Source: Anaerobacillus sp. CMMVII
GTDB taxonomy: Bacteria; Bacillota; Bacilli; Bacillales; Anaerobacillaceae
Length of the DNA: 64,000 nucleotides
Direction: 5' to 3'
Assembly (NCBI RefSeq): GCF_025377685.1
Contig: NZ_JACEHK010000008.1
Coordinates: 124,001 to 188,000 of the forward strand
Shown here: positions 38,738 to 48,129 of the stretch, piece after piece
Position numbering within the stretch: the stretch's first letter is position 1
Layout of the letters: each line of letters opens with the position of its first letter
The notes under the pieces: generated by a model
Databases searched by the model: none
What the model was told of the DNA's origin: nothing
Seen by the model: only the letters and a program-made list of their open reading frames with translations
Position numbers and translations under genes: made by a program

Positions 38738-38953
38738 TTACTTGTTTTTATAGTTTCCAGTTTTCGTTTTACTCATTGTGCCATTCTCAACAAAACGCTC
38801 TAAAATATTCTTAATGCCCATCGTATTTTTGTCAGTGTCTTGTAATTGGGGATTATCTGTTTTTAACGTTTTAGCAGCATCCTCATAAGATATAGCCTTT
38901 TTTGAATTTTTTACAATCTTTAGTAGCTGGGTTGCGTAAGTTCTTTTACTCAT
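38738..38953 (-). CDS. 71-residue hypothetical protein
   Basis: A basic protein with helix-rich composition (TYATQLLKIVKNSKKAISYEDAAKTL... GIKNILERFVENG) that could form a small winged-helix fold. The ATG is preceded by GAAAAGGGTG. No family recognised; placed between a terminator and a zinc-ribbon gene. Confidence 0.55.
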   Translation of the reverse strand: MSKRTYATQLLKIVKNSKKAISYEDAAKTLKTDNPQLQDTDKNTMGIKNILERFVENGTMSKTKTGNYKNK

Positions 38954-39035
38954 TCATCATCACCCTTTTCGCTTAATCTTTTAATTATAACATAGTATGG
39001 TATAAAAAGTAACAATTCTAGGTGTGAAATGAATA

Positions 39036-39248
39036 CTATATTGGGTTTTCCCAGTTAGAATAAGAACCGGTACCATCGCAACTATAGCACTTATAGTCAA
39101 ACGAAGGCATATAAATATAGGCATTTGCAGCTGTTGCGTGATAACCTTTGCCACGACAATCTGGGCAAAGTCCTTGCTCTTTCATTTTTGCTAACTTCTT
39201 ATCCGAAGTTGCTTTTTGCCATTCGAAAAAAGCATCAACTATTTTCAT
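39036..39248 (-). CDS. Small zinc-ribbon protein with DnaJ-like CxxCxGxG motifs
   Basis: The 70-residue product has CPDCRGKGY and CYSCDGTG, two CxxCxGxG-like motifs as in the DnaJ zinc-finger, separated by an aromatic stretch. It probably binds one zinc. I chose the ATG at 39248, six bases after GGAGTGG. Function unknown; not a full DnaJ. Confidence 0.6.
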   Translation of the reverse strand: MKIVDAFFEWQKATSDKKLAKMKEQGLCPDCRGKGYHATAANAYIYMPSFDYKCYSCDGTGSYSNWENPI

Positions 39249-39419
39249 TTTCACCACTCCAAGATTTATTAACTTTAGTATGTGGATTTATTGGTATTTT
39301 ATTCATTTATTATGAATTAGTGCTAGGCTTGATCGTTTAGTTCTGCTTCTATTTCGAAAATTGTGTATAATAGTGGATAAAGTAAGAACACCTACAAAGG
39401 TAATAAGGATGTGTTTGAC

Positions 39420-40564
39420 ATGATAAAGCTATTAAAAATGGTGAAGTCTATGCCCCGGAATATTTAGGAAAACAGGATGTCCTTGTAATCGACAATAAAA
39501 TAGCACAAATTGGCGCTGTCAGTGATAAAATCTTAGAAGTGGATTTAGAGATTGAGGTAATTAATGCAGAGGGTTGCATTATTATGCCAGGGATTATTGA
39601 CCCTCATGTGCATCTCATCGGTGGTGGCGGGGAAGGTGGCTTTGCAACCCGAACTCCAGAAATTCAGCTTTCAGATATTGTACGGTCGGGGATTACGACA
39701 GTTGTTGGTTGTTTAGGGACGGATGGAACGACAAGACATATGACATCGCTTTTAGCCAAAGCTAGAGGATTAGAAGAAGAAGGTATTTCTACATATATTT
39801 ATACTGGTAATTATCACGTTCCAACTCCAACGATTACTAGTTCCGTAAAAGATGACCTTATTATCGTGGATAAAGTAATAGGGGCCGGAGAAATTGCTCT
39901 TTCAGACTCAAGATCAGCACAGCCTTCGGTTCATGAAATTGCAAAGTTAGTAGCAGAAGCAAGAGTTGGTGGGTTGTTAAGTGGGAAAGCTGGTGTCACT
40001 CATTTTCATATTGGTCCCGGAAAGCAGCGCCTACAATTCTTGCATCAAATAATGGAAGAGTACGAAATTCCAGCAGCAAAAATCTACTGTACTCATATTA
40101 CTCGTAGTCCTGAACTTATGAATGATGCGATTGCCCTTGCCAAAAAAGGGGCTTTTGTCGATATGACAGCAGCAAGTGATACAGGAGAATGGTTTGGTTA
40201 TTACATAGAAAACGGTGGGGATTTACAGCAATTAACCTTTTCATCCGATGGCAACGGCAGTTTACCTGTTTTTGATGAACATGGGAAGCTTATGGGGATC
40301 GGAGTTGCTAGTACCTACACTCTTTATGAGCAATTTGTGGCAACCGTTCTTGAGCGAGGTTTTACATTAGAAGAAGTTATCCCTGTTGTAACCTCAAATA
40401 CAGCGACTGCACTTCATTTAACAAAAAAAGGTCGTTTAACTCAAGGAAATGACGCCGATATACTACTCCTAGAAAAAGATAGTTTAGCAATTAAGCACGT
40501 GTTTGCAAAAGGAAAACAGATGGTGAAAAATGGTGAAGTTATTATCAAAGGAACCTTCGAATAA
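39420..40564 (+). pseudogene. iadA: Isoaspartyl dipeptidase (beta-aspartyl peptidase), frameshifted
   Basis: The restored ~381-residue amidohydrolase begins MIKLIKNGEVYAPEYLG-like and has the metal site DPHVHLIGGGGEGG, the GVTHFHIGPG strand, CTHITRSPEL, SSDGNGSLP and the KKGRLTQGNDADILLL tail. It cleaves isoaspartyl dipeptides from damaged proteins. One base is missing in the A5 run 39434-39438, seven codons in. The ATG at 39420 has a weak Shine-Dalgarno (AATAAGGATG). A terminator and a MITE copy follow. Confidence 0.88.
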
Positions 40565-40570
40565 TATTGG

Positions 40571-40605
40571 CATACGCAAGAGCGTCGGATCTTGCGTGTG
40601 TTTTT
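40571..40605 (+). terminator. Terminator after iadA
   Basis: CATACGCAAG pairs with CTTGCGTGTG (one G-T pair), then TTTTT. Confidence 0.75.
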
Positions 40606-40611
40606 GTTAAA

Positions 40612-40766
40612 GGCTCTTTTCTAATAGATTGTTGCTTTTACGCCTAAAGTAATTGGAAAAATACATTAGATGAAGATAGCACCCAATAAATTGAGTAAGA
40701 AAAGAGCTCTACATATAGTAATGAGATCTTAGTATTTACTTTAGAACGAACCTTGCGAAATCAGCC
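40612..40766 (+). mobile_element. MITE-like element, copy C, internally deleted (155 bp)
   Basis: Begins GGCTCTTTTCTAATAG and ends TTGCGAAATCAGCC, and shares the central AATTGGAAAAAT...CACCCAATAAATTGAGTAAGAAAAGAG stretch with copy B, but lacks ~70 bp toward the right end. No clear target duplication is seen, suggesting an older copy. Confidence 0.6.
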
Positions 40767-40818
40767 GAGTTTAGAAAAAATTTGGAGATAACTATATTTA
40801 ATAAAATGAGGTGAGGCA

Positions 40819-41118
40819 ATGGCTTTTGGTATAAAACGGGAGGAACTCAATGCTTGGAAGGAAAAAGTTAAACAAGGAGAAATCGCCTTTCTCACTCATT
40901 ATTGGTATGACCCGCGATTTCCCGAGGTTAAAACAGTCACTAAAGTTGGTTGTGCTAATATCGACAGGTTAATTGATTGGGGGCAAAAATATCAAATTCC
41001 AGCAAAATATATCGATGACAGGTCTGACTATCCTCACTTTGATCTTCTTGGTGAGCGGCAAATTGAGATTTTGACGAAAGAGCAAATGCTAGCCCAGTTA
41101 CAGCGGTTTAAACGCTAA
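40819..41118 (+). CDS. Conserved Bacillaceae hypothetical protein (99 aa)
   Basis: A soluble, mixed-charge protein (FGIKREELNAWKEKVKQGEIAFLTHYWYDPRFPEVKTVTKVG...YPHFDLLGERQIEIL). It looks like a small Bacillaceae family I cannot name. GAGGTGAGGC precedes the ATG. The next gene downstream is ywbE. Confidence 0.7.
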   Translation: MAFGIKREELNAWKEKVKQGEIAFLTHYWYDPRFPEVKTVTKVGCANIDRLIDWGQKYQIPAKYIDDRSDYPHFDLLGERQIEILTKEQMLAQLQRFKR

Positions 41119-41196
41119 GGGTTTTGAGTTTATCTTGGTATATGCGGTTTTTTTAAGGGAATAGCCAATAGATTAACAAAAAGAGGTGAATAGAAA

Positions 41197-41394
41197 ATGA
41201 ATGGACAAGTGCGTAGCGACATACAACAGGGGATTGAAGTTGAAATCGTTCTAAAGCAAGATCAACGAACAGGGAAGACAACAAGGGGCATTGTAAAAGA
41301 CATTTTAACAAAATCAGCTAATCACCCTCATGGAATTAAAGTTCGTCTTATGGATGGACAAGTTGGAAGGGTTAAGACAATTCTAAGCAAATAG
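41197..41394 (+). CDS. ywbE: YwbE family protein
   Basis: The 65-residue product matches YwbE over its length: DIQQGIEVEIVLKQDQRTGKTTRGIVKDILT...HPHGIKVRLMDGQVGRVKTI. It is a small beta-barrel-like domain protein of unknown function that is common in Firmicutes. AAAGAGGTG precedes the ATG. Confidence 0.9.
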   Translation: MNGQVRSDIQQGIEVEIVLKQDQRTGKTTRGIVKDILTKSANHPHGIKVRLMDGQVGRVKTILSK

Positions 41395-41471
41395 GTGCCA
41401 ATAAATAACAGAGTAAGTGGTACACTACTGTGGTATAGATAAGTTAAACAGGAATTTTAGGAGGTAGATCA

Positions 41472-42158
41472 ATGAGTTTCCAGCGATTTTTATTCCTCGT
41501 AATAGCCACTTTTTTATTTCTAGCAGGTTGTGCCAATGGGGATGGAGCAAATGGTAATCTAGAAGTAGACCCAGAAGCAGATCCAGTACAAGAAGAACCA
41601 AGTGAAACAGAGGCAGAAGAACCACAAGAAGATCCAGTTGATGAGGAGGAAGAAACACAAGCTAGCCCAGAAGAAGTAGCCGATGAAATCGTAATGGCCT
41701 TGCAAAAGAAAGAGATGGAAACGATTTCGGATTTTGTTCATCCTAGAAAAGGTGTACGTTTTTCACCATACGCTTTTGTTCAAGTAAATGATGATAAAGT
41801 TTTTACAGCTGAAGAAGTAGCAGATCTATTTAACGATGAAACAGTATATAATTGGGGATCGTTTGATGGGACCGGCGAACCGATTGAAATGACTTTTGAA
41901 GAGTATTTCGAGCGCTTTGTTTATGACCAAGACTATGTAAATGCAGAACAAAAATCAGTGAATGAAAGGTTGGGACAAGGGAACACCCTTGATAATACAG
42001 CCGAAGTTTATCCAGAGGCGAGCGTGGTCGAATATCATTTCGCAAGCTTTGACCCACAATATGATGGCATGGATTGGCGGAGTTTACGACTCGTATTAGA
42101 AAATGTAGATGGTACTTGGTACTTAGTAGGTGTCATTCATGATGAATGGACAATTTAA
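41472..42158 (+). CDS. Lipoprotein with acidic linker, function unknown
   Basis: The 228-residue product has a signal with lipobox FLAGCA, then a Glu/Asp/Pro-rich linker (about 25-70) and a folded C-terminal domain (VADEIVMALQKKEMETISDFVHPRKGVRFSPYAF...VDGTWYLVGVIHDEWTI). It is probably anchored to the outer face of the membrane. The domain resembles small NTF2-like/DUF lipoprotein domains. GGAGG is before the ATG. A terminator follows at 42170. Confidence 0.7.
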   Translation: MSFQRFLFLVIATFLFLAGCANGDGANGNLEVDPEADPVQEEPSETEAEEPQEDPVDEEEETQASPEEVADEIVMALQKKEMETISDFVHPRKGVRFSPYAFVQVNDDKVFTAEEVADLFNDETVYNWGSFDGTGEPIEMTFEEYFERFVYDQDYVNAEQKSVNERLGQGNTLDNTAEVYPEASVVEYHFASFDPQYDGMDWRSLRLVLENVDGTWYLVGVIHDEWTI

Positions 42159-42169
42159 AATGATTTAAG

Positions 42170-42198
42170 CTGACCGAACTTTGGTCAGTTTTTTCTTT
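42170..42198 (+). terminator. Terminator after the acidic-linker lipoprotein gene
   Basis: CTGACC-GAACTTT-GGTCAG followed by TTTTTTC. Confidence 0.75.
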
Positions 42199-42267
42199 TT
42201 TAAATGAATTATGAAGTTGTTTTAACAAATAATAGCAAGGTACATAGTAGAGAAAGTGGGAATTTTC

Positions 42268-43608
42268 GTGGCTAATATTCATGAAGTTGACGTAGTAATT
42301 GTTGGTGCTGGTCTAGCTGGATTAACAGCAGCTATGGAATTACAAAAACGAAATATTTCCTTTGTCGTACTAGAAGCAAGAGAACGATCAGGAGGGAGAA
42401 TTTTTAGTTTTAAGACAGCCGAAGATATTACAATTGATATGGGAGCACAGTGGATTGGAAAGAACCATTACCGAATAAAAAAGCTCCTCTCCCAGTTTCA
42501 GCTTAAAACGGTCTCAACATATGGGAGAGGAAAAACAGTATTTAGTTTAAAGGGAAAAACGACAATGAGTGGGAAGCCACCTCTGCCTGTTTATGCTTAC
42601 ATAGATTTCCTTCAATTTACCGCAAAATTAAATAAAGTTAGCAACCAAATCAATGCAAAGGTCCCTTGGAACAGTGCGTTAGCTAAAGAATTAGATCAAA
42701 TGACAATGGATCAATATGTCCAAGCAAATATGTACACAACTAGTGGACGCAACTTTTATAAATTTTTAATTGAAGAAATGATTTGTTCAGCTTTACATGA
42801 GGTATCAGCCCTAGATGTTCTATGGTGTATCAAAACAGCAGGTTCAGTTCAAGATATCCGAAAATCGGAGGCTTTATGGATTAAAGAGGGGATCGGATTA
42901 CTTCTTGAGAAGATGGGGGATCAAATCAGCGATAAGCTTGTTTATGATAGTGCTGTAACAGCAATTACCTACGAAAAGGGCTCCGCTCATGTATATACGA
43001 GAAAAAATCATATCTGGCAAGCAAAGCGTGTGATTGTCGCAATTCCACCGAATATGCAAGCGAAAATTCAATTTGAACCACCATTGCCAGCGAATAGAGC
43101 TCAATTACTAGAACGATCTGGCTTACCATCTGTAACAAAAGTGATTATCGTTTATGATAAACCATTTTGGCGTGATAAAGGACTTAATGGAGTCATCTAT
43201 TCTGATCAAGGTCCAATTAATGAAACACTCGATAGTTCTCCGAGTGATGGGAGACGAGGGGTCTTAACGGTTCTAATCACAGGTGAATCAGCAAGACATT
43301 GTAAAGAACCAGAACATGAGGTAGTAAAAGCACTAGGGGAATTTTTCGGGCCTGAGGCTCTAAATCCGCTACAAGTATTTAGTAAGGATTGGTCAAATCA
43401 GCCTTGGACAAGGGGCGGCTATGGTGTTCATTTTGCACCAGGGGTGATTACAAATTATGGATCTTCATTATTAGAGCCGACCGCTTGCCTCCATTGGGCT
43501 GGGACAGAAACCGCTACAGAATGGCGTTTGTTTATGGAGGGTGCCGTTCAGTCAGGAGAACGAGCTGCCCAAGAAGTAATTGGCCATTTAGAACGAAACC
43601 GAAAATAA
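42268..43608 (+). CDS. Flavin monoamine oxidase family protein
   Basis: The FAD-binding fold starts VVIVGAGLAGLTAAMELQK with LEARERSGGRIFSF next, and ends WAGTETATEWRLFMEGAVQSGERAA. This is the GG-motif amine oxidase family, which deaminates amines or amino acids using FAD and oxygen. The length (~446 residues) fits. The GTG at 42268 is preceded by a weak AAGTGGG; GTG 42256 is an alternative that would add four residues. Stand-alone gene. Confidence 0.83.
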   Translation: MANIHEVDVVIVGAGLAGLTAAMELQKRNISFVVLEARERSGGRIFSFKTAEDITIDMGAQWIGKNHYRIKKLLSQFQLKTVSTYGRGKTVFSLKGKTTMSGKPPLPVYAYIDFLQFTAKLNKVSNQINAKVPWNSALAKELDQMTMDQYVQANMYTTSGRNFYKFLIEEMICSALHEVSALDVLWCIKTAGSVQDIRKSEALWIKEGIGLLLEKMGDQISDKLVYDSAVTAITYEKGSAHVYTRKNHIWQAKRVIVAIPPNMQAKIQFEPPLPANRAQLLERSGLPSVTKVIIVYDKPFWRDKGLNGVIYSDQGPINETLDSSPSDGRRGVLTVLITGESARHCKEPEHEVVKALGEFFGPEALNPLQVFSKDWSNQPWTRGGYGVHFAPGVITNYGSSLLEPTACLHWAGTETATEWRLFMEGAVQSGERAAQEVIGHLERNRK

Positions 43609-43899
43609 ATTGGTTTCGTTCTTTTGCGGTTGGGAGTTTGCAGTGGTGGTTGTTTTTTATATGAGCTGTTTTCGGCACGTAGAAGAGTCCAGCATGCCCC
43701 AGACGATTGCAAAGTTCAATGGGGCTGACTCTAGGAAATTCTTTGGCTCGAGATCAAATAAACCAGATAATACAAAAACTGCCTTTGTAGTTCAGCGGGG
43801 CCTTGAGGCCAAGCTACGTAAACAACGCTTATTTTCCAAAAATAATTTTGTTTCTCAATAAAAACACATTATAATTTAAGTAAGAAAGTGGGGGGAAAC
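43609..43899. other. 291-bp intergenic region, nothing assigned
   Basis: Contains a short inverted pair AGAGTCCAGCATGCCCC / GGGGCTGACTCT around 43685-43735 but no gene, promoter or terminator I would defend. Confidence 0.4.
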
Positions 43900-44754
43900 A
43901 TGGGATCTACGATAGAAATCATAAAGAAACGAAAGTCAGTTCGAACATTTGAAACAACGCCACTGACTAGTGAGCATTTAAAGCAAGTGAATGAATACCT
44001 AAAAGTAGCTGAAAACTTAGTTGGTCCATTAGGGAGAAAAGCTCGATTTGAAGTTATCCAAATACAAAATAATGTTTCAGATAAAGGCATTAAATTAGGT
44101 ACCTATGGTTTTATTAAAAATCACCAAGGCTACATTGTTGGAATTATGGAAAATACAAAAATGGGTTTAGTTGAATTTGGCTATATTTTTGAGAAGTTTA
44201 TTTTATTTGCTACAGAGCTGGGGATTGGTACATGTTGGATTGGTGGGACGTTTAACCGTAATTCTTTCGCCAAAGAAATAAATTTATCTGAAACAGATTT
44301 TATTCCTTGTATCACGCCGATTGGTTATGCGAAGGAAAAACAACGACTATTTGATAAGACTCTTCGCTATGTAACAAAGGCTGATAATAAAAAAGCCTGG
44401 CATGAATTATTTTTTAAAAGCAATTTTGAAAACCCTGTTTCGAAAGAGGATGTAGGGGATTTTGCTGTTCCAATCGAAATGGTTCGGCTCGGTCCATCTG
44501 CTTCAAATAAGCAGCCATGGCGAATTATATTTTCTGAGGATAAAAACGAGTTTTACTTTTATTTAGCACATACGCCTAACTATAATAAGCTTGGGTTTGA
44601 TATGCAGTTGATTGATATCGGCATTGCGATGTGCCATTTTGAGTTGGCCTGTAAGGAAACAAAATTAGATGGAAGGTGGACTATCTCAGATCCTGGCCAC
44701 AAACCCCAAAATGAACATACGGAGTATATCATTAGCTGGGTAGCGAACAAGTAG
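43900..44754 (+). CDS. Nitroreductase family protein
   Basis: The 284-residue product starts SIEIIKKRKSVRTFETTPL, the typical R-x-S-x-R-x-F opening that binds FMN, and has KFILFATELGIGTCWIGGTFNR and MVRLGPSASNKQPWRI. The C-terminal half is a second flavin-fold lobe. Such enzymes reduce nitro compounds or quinones with NAD(P)H. GGGGGGAAAC precedes the ATG at 43900. A terminator follows at 44821. Confidence 0.85.
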   Translation: MGSTIEIIKKRKSVRTFETTPLTSEHLKQVNEYLKVAENLVGPLGRKARFEVIQIQNNVSDKGIKLGTYGFIKNHQGYIVGIMENTKMGLVEFGYIFEKFILFATELGIGTCWIGGTFNRNSFAKEINLSETDFIPCITPIGYAKEKQRLFDKTLRYVTKADNKKAWHELFFKSNFENPVSKEDVGDFAVPIEMVRLGPSASNKQPWRIIFSEDKNEFYFYLAHTPNYNKLGFDMQLIDIGIAMCHFELACKETKLDGRWTISDPGHKPQNEHTEYIISWVANK

Positions 44755-44820
44755 AACTAGAGTTTCCTGTTTTTACAGGTTTTCTGAACGAGTGTAAATG
44801 AGTAGACGCAGGTGCATGAA

Positions 44821-44851
44821 AACCTAGGGAGAATTATCCCTAGGTTTTTTT
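44821..44851 (+). terminator. Terminator after the nitroreductase gene
   Basis: AACCTAGGGA pairs with TCCCTAGGTT, then a T8 run. Confidence 0.88.
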
Positions 44852-44974
44852 GTGGTTGTCGTACTAAACAATAAGCTGATTTTTCTCAGTTATGCGAATA
44901 TCGATGGTGTATGCCTATACCACAAAATAAATAATTAATAAGTTATATTATGTCTTAATAAAGGAGGGAAAAAG

Positions 44975-45370
44975 ATGTGTAATTGTTGTTGTCATGATTT
45001 TGCAGATGATTTCCACCATCATCATCACCACTGTAAAAAGGCTACAAAAAAACATCACCATTCATTATCATGCAAATGCTTTATAGATTGTGAAGTTAAA
45101 AAATCTCGGGATTTTGATTTTAATTGTTCTTTTTTTCAGATGCCAAAAACCAAGAAATGTCCTGATTTAAAAGATTTAATCTGTAAAATTGAATGTGAAT
45201 GCTTCAAACGAAAACATTCAAAGAAACACGACCGTGTTTGTGATCACGATCATTGGGGCCATTGTGATGAAGAAAAACATAAAATACACCATAAATGTAA
45301 TAAACACTCCCATTGTAAGAAACACCATTCTTGGAAGCCTATTTGCACGTGCTGTGGGAAACGAAAATAA
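44975..45370 (+). CDS. His/Cys-rich protein (20 Cys, 22 His in 131 aa), putative spore or metal-binding protein
   Basis: The product is dominated by Cys and His: MCNCCCHDF, a run of six His (FHHHHHHCKK), later CKCFIDCE, KIECECFKRKH, CDHDHWGHCDEEKHKIHHKCNKHSHCKKHHSW and CTCCG. There is no signal peptide or membrane helix. It resembles small Bacillus spore-coat proteins that are His- or Cys-rich and cross-link or hold metals. AAAGGAGGG precedes the ATG. It opens the spore-surface cluster, which is why I suggest a coat/exosporium role (inference). Confidence 0.65.
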   Translation: MCNCCCHDFADDFHHHHHHCKKATKKHHHSLSCKCFIDCEVKKSRDFDFNCSFFQMPKTKKCPDLKDLICKIECECFKRKHSKKHDRVCDHDHWGHCDEEKHKIHHKCNKHSHCKKHHSWKPICTCCGKRK

Positions 45371-45470
45371 ATGGAAGATTGGGAATAGGATTTTATAGAA
45401 CAAGCGAGAAGCCAAGTTAAAAAAGTGCTTATAACTACCACCACTTGTCTATGCCATCAAAATATCCTCG

Positions 45471-45479
45471 CATAAATTA
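45471..45479 (+). promoter_or_regulatory. Sigma-K-like -10 CATAAATTA
   Basis: The nine bases fit the sigma-K -10 consensus CATANNNTA. No clear AC -35 lies 16 bp upstream. It is about 80 bp before the ATG of the CsxC-like gene at 45559. Confidence 0.45.
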
Positions 45480-45558
45480 TAGAGAAATCACAGAAACTCT
45501 TAAACTAGCCTGATGCTAATTAGTGTTTCTGAGACAAAAAATAAAAGGAGTGAATTTA

Positions 45559-46410
45559 ATGAAGAAAAATACTTGTTCTAACGATGGCTTCGGAATTGAT
45601 CGCGGCCACGAAAAATGTCCAGAGCCAATGCCTAGTGACTTGGCGAAGACTAAACATTCTTTTTGTGAAGTAGTTGAAGAAATTGATCCAGCAGATTTAG
45701 CTAATGATGTCCCGACAGCTGTTGAAGCTGCTGTTCCTCTTGTCGATGTACTGTTACAAGTAGATGTTGAAGCAGATATTCATTTGCCTTTCCCTGCAAG
45801 AGAAATTAAGAATATAAGAAAAAATATCTCATTAACTCAGTGTAAAGCAATTCCATCATTTTACGATCCAACTGAAACAGTAAAACTTTTCATCACTGGT
45901 GTGATCCACAAAAATATCCAATATGTAGATAGTAATAGTGGTTTTGTCCGTGACTATAGTACAGATGTACCATTTAAATGTGTTCAGTCTGTAACGCTTG
46001 AAAATCCATTATTTTTCCCGATTGAAGGTTTTGAATATAGTGTTAAAAACTCTGTATTAGAGAGAAGACAATTAGCCAAAGATGGTCATGGTGCTGACCG
46101 TTGTGAGTCTGGATCATTAACATTCGAAATTTACAATGAGCCAATCAAATGTAAATTATTAGCTTCATCAGTGAAAAGCCATGATATTTACAAAGACTTT
46201 GATAACTGGGGCAGATTTAATCGTTTTACAGAGAAAAGTGAAGTTCTTCTGTTAGTTAAGTTGATACAAAAACAGCAGATTAGTACAGCTCTTGGTAACG
46301 CAGGTGCAGCTGCAGAACCTGGAACAGAAGCTGGAGCTGCAAATGCTGGAGCCCCAACAGAAAACCCAGCTTTAGAAAAGTTACGCCGAATTTTTGGAAG
46401 AATGCAATAG
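45559..46410 (+). CDS. CsxC-like spore-surface (exosporium) protein
   Basis: The 283-residue product has the CsxC/SPOCS core: LVDVLLQVDVEADIHLPFPAREIKNIRKNISLTQCKAIPS, LFITGVIHKNIQYV and VPFKCVQSV, followed by a C-terminal Ala/Gly/Pro-rich tail (AAAEPGTEAGAANAGAPTE). SPOCS-domain proteins and C. sporogenes CsxC occur on spores. The Cys in LTQC and FKCV are conserved among the cluster members. I choose ATG 45559 after AAAAGGAG over the in-frame 45523 start, which lacks one. It is convergent with the 46458 gene. Confidence 0.75.
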   Translation: MKKNTCSNDGFGIDRGHEKCPEPMPSDLAKTKHSFCEVVEEIDPADLANDVPTAVEAAVPLVDVLLQVDVEADIHLPFPAREIKNIRKNISLTQCKAIPSFYDPTETVKLFITGVIHKNIQYVDSNSGFVRDYSTDVPFKCVQSVTLENPLFFPIEGFEYSVKNSVLERRQLAKDGHGADRCESGSLTFEIYNEPIKCKLLASSVKSHDIYKDFDNWGRFNRFTEKSEVLLLVKLIQKQQISTALGNAGAAAEPGTEAGAANAGAPTENPALEKLRRIFGRMQ

Positions 46411-46412
46411 AA

Positions 46413-46459
46413 AAAAGCATAGGTGAGTTCCCCGTCTAGGGAGCTTATCTATGCTTTTT
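46413..46459. terminator. Bidirectional terminator between convergent spore genes
   Basis: AAAAGCATAG...TCTATGCTTTT long imperfect stem with loop GTCT; its right end overlaps the next gene's stop codon on the minus strand. Confidence 0.75.
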
Positions 46460-47987
46460 AATGCAAATCAAAATTAAGATCAATATATTGAAATTGAACT
46501 AGATTAAATGACAATAAGACACTTCCATTAATGGATAAGCGACTATCTACGAAACTAGGGTTAAAATCATGATACCAACTGGATTTTGTTTTACTAAGTT
46601 CACAGTTGATAGTCTCAGTGTACTCCTTTTCAGATTGATAATGATTACTTAACGTTCCGTCGGCTAGTTGAAACATAAATTCAGTCTCTTTACTTTTTTC
46701 CGTATCTGGTTTCTGGAGCCAGTGTATATTGGCCGTAGTTTCCCACGGAATTGAGAACTTTTTCGTATGATATGATCCACTTGTACTAGTAAACTCAACG
46801 TCAATCGTATATATTCCCTTTAAAAATAGAGTTTTAGCAGGGGGAATTACGTGGCCATTGTAGGACTTTACTGTTATGGACGTTTTTTCGATCTTTTCAG
46901 TAGGCAGTGATAATTGAAGCTTTTGATTTATTATATGGTCAACATTCACTTTAGCTAGTAGTATCGGAACTTTTATGATCGGTTTTTGTTTCCTTTTAGT
47001 CTCTAGATTTATTTTATTTTTCCAATCCAGATCAACTCTTTTTAAGCAAAATCTCGGTATATTCAAATTATTAGGCTCAAGATCAACACCTTTATTGTGT
47101 TGGTCTTTTTTAGTCGTTATTTTGGAAGCTTGAATACCTCCGTTTTCTTTCTCAAGCCAATTTCGTGAATAGGTGCGATTGACAAAAATTGATGAAATAT
47201 CTTTTTTTTTACGATTTAACCTGATAGTAAAATCCTTTTTTGGTGGTTTAGTGTCACGAAAGGTTGTAGCTATAGTATCTAACTCTTCAGTATGTTCAAT
47301 TGCGATTTTCTCATCCAACGGATAAAGAGGTTCTTCATTTTGATCATTCTCCATAGGTGGTTCTTTTCCTTCTTTATTTTCCTCTTCACTCTTTATAGTT
47401 GGTTCATCAATTACTAGTACAGTATCGGGAATTTCTGTTTCTATTTCTTTTTCAACTTCAATCTCTTCAATAAGTCCTTCTCGTTTACCTTCATTAGCTT
47501 CAAATGTTCCTTCTTGTTCGTCTTCATTGGTTTCCTTGAGAACTACAAGTTCCTTTTCATTTTCATTGGTTTCATCGAGTTTTTCTTTAGAATGGCTTAT
47601 AACTGCGATGATATTTTCGTTGAATGTCTGCCCTTCATTTGAGGAAGCTTCAATTAATGGTTGTTCAAAATCTTTCATTAATTGCTCAGTAGGTTCCGTA
47701 TTTTCGTCTATGTTTTCTGGAGTTGTTGTGTATTCTTCTACAAGATTATCTGTTTTTTTAGTTGTAATATCATCAAAATTACTTTCCTTTACCAGTCTTG
47801 TTGTTTCGTTTTCATCTTTAGTTTTAGTAAAGCCTAGACGAATGATTTTAGGTGAAGTTTGTGGAGGAGGAAAGATAACAACAGTTGCTTCGTTTATTTC
47901 TGTTTCTCGTCTGGTAGGAAGATATTTTGTACTTTTATTTTTAGGGTCAAATGGTAAATACGGTTGTTGAGTGTTTTTACGGCTCAT
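46458..47987 (-). CDS. Large spore-surface protein with acidic N-terminal half and C-terminal SPOCS-like domain
   Basis: The 509-residue product begins MSRKNTQQPYLPF-P, then ~280 residues of Glu/Asn/Thr-rich disordered sequence, and ends in a folded domain (~350-509) with VPILLAKVNVDHIINQKLQLSLP, LFLKGIYTIDVEFTS and SIPWETTANI, related to the SPOCS pattern seen in its neighbours. It resembles Bacillus BC_2427-type exosporium proteins. I place the start at 47987 because GAGGAGGG is next to it; an in-frame start at 48005 is possible. No sigma-K box was found upstream. Confidence 0.65.
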   Translation of the reverse strand: MSRKNTQQPYLPFDPKNKSTKYLPTRRETEINEATVVIFPPPQTSPKIIRLGFTKTKDENETTRLVKESNFDDITTKKTDNLVEEYTTTPENIDENTEPTEQLMKDFEQPLIEASSNEGQTFNENIIAVISHSKEKLDETNENEKELVVLKETNEDEQEGTFEANEGKREGLIEEIEVEKEIETEIPDTVLVIDEPTIKSEEENKEGKEPPMENDQNEEPLYPLDEKIAIEHTEELDTIATTFRDTKPPKKDFTIRLNRKKKDISSIFVNRTYSRNWLEKENGGIQASKITTKKDQHNKGVDLEPNNLNIPRFCLKRVDLDWKNKINLETKRKQKPIIKVPILLAKVNVDHIINQKLQLSLPTEKIEKTSITVKSYNGHVIPPAKTLFLKGIYTIDVEFTSTSGSYHTKKFSIPWETTANIHWLQKPDTEKSKETEFMFQLADGTLSNHYQSEKEYTETINCELSKTKSSWYHDFNPSFVDSRLSINGSVLLSFNLVQFQYIDLNFDLH

Positions 47988-48065
47988 AATGTTCCCTCCT
48001 CTCATATGTATAATCTTAATAGAAGCATTTTAATATTTTCTATTTCAACCATGATAGTCGAAATG

Positions 48066-48110
48066 TCAGCTCACCTCAGTTCGCTAAATTGGAACTTGAG
48101 GTGAGTGACA
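48066..48110. repeat. Long hairpin without T run
   Basis: GTCAGCTCACCTCAGTTC ... GGAACTTGAGGTGAGTGAC forms a stem of about 15 bp. It lies between the 48130 and 47987 minus-strand genes; it could slow transcription or stabilise an mRNA 3' end. Confidence 0.5.
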
Positions 48111-48129
48111 AATTCTTACTCGTTATACA

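Noticed and set aside
41425-41741. Leucine/phenylalanine-rich minus-strand frames
   Set aside because: They are antisense shadows of the acidic linker of the lipoprotein at 41472-42158.
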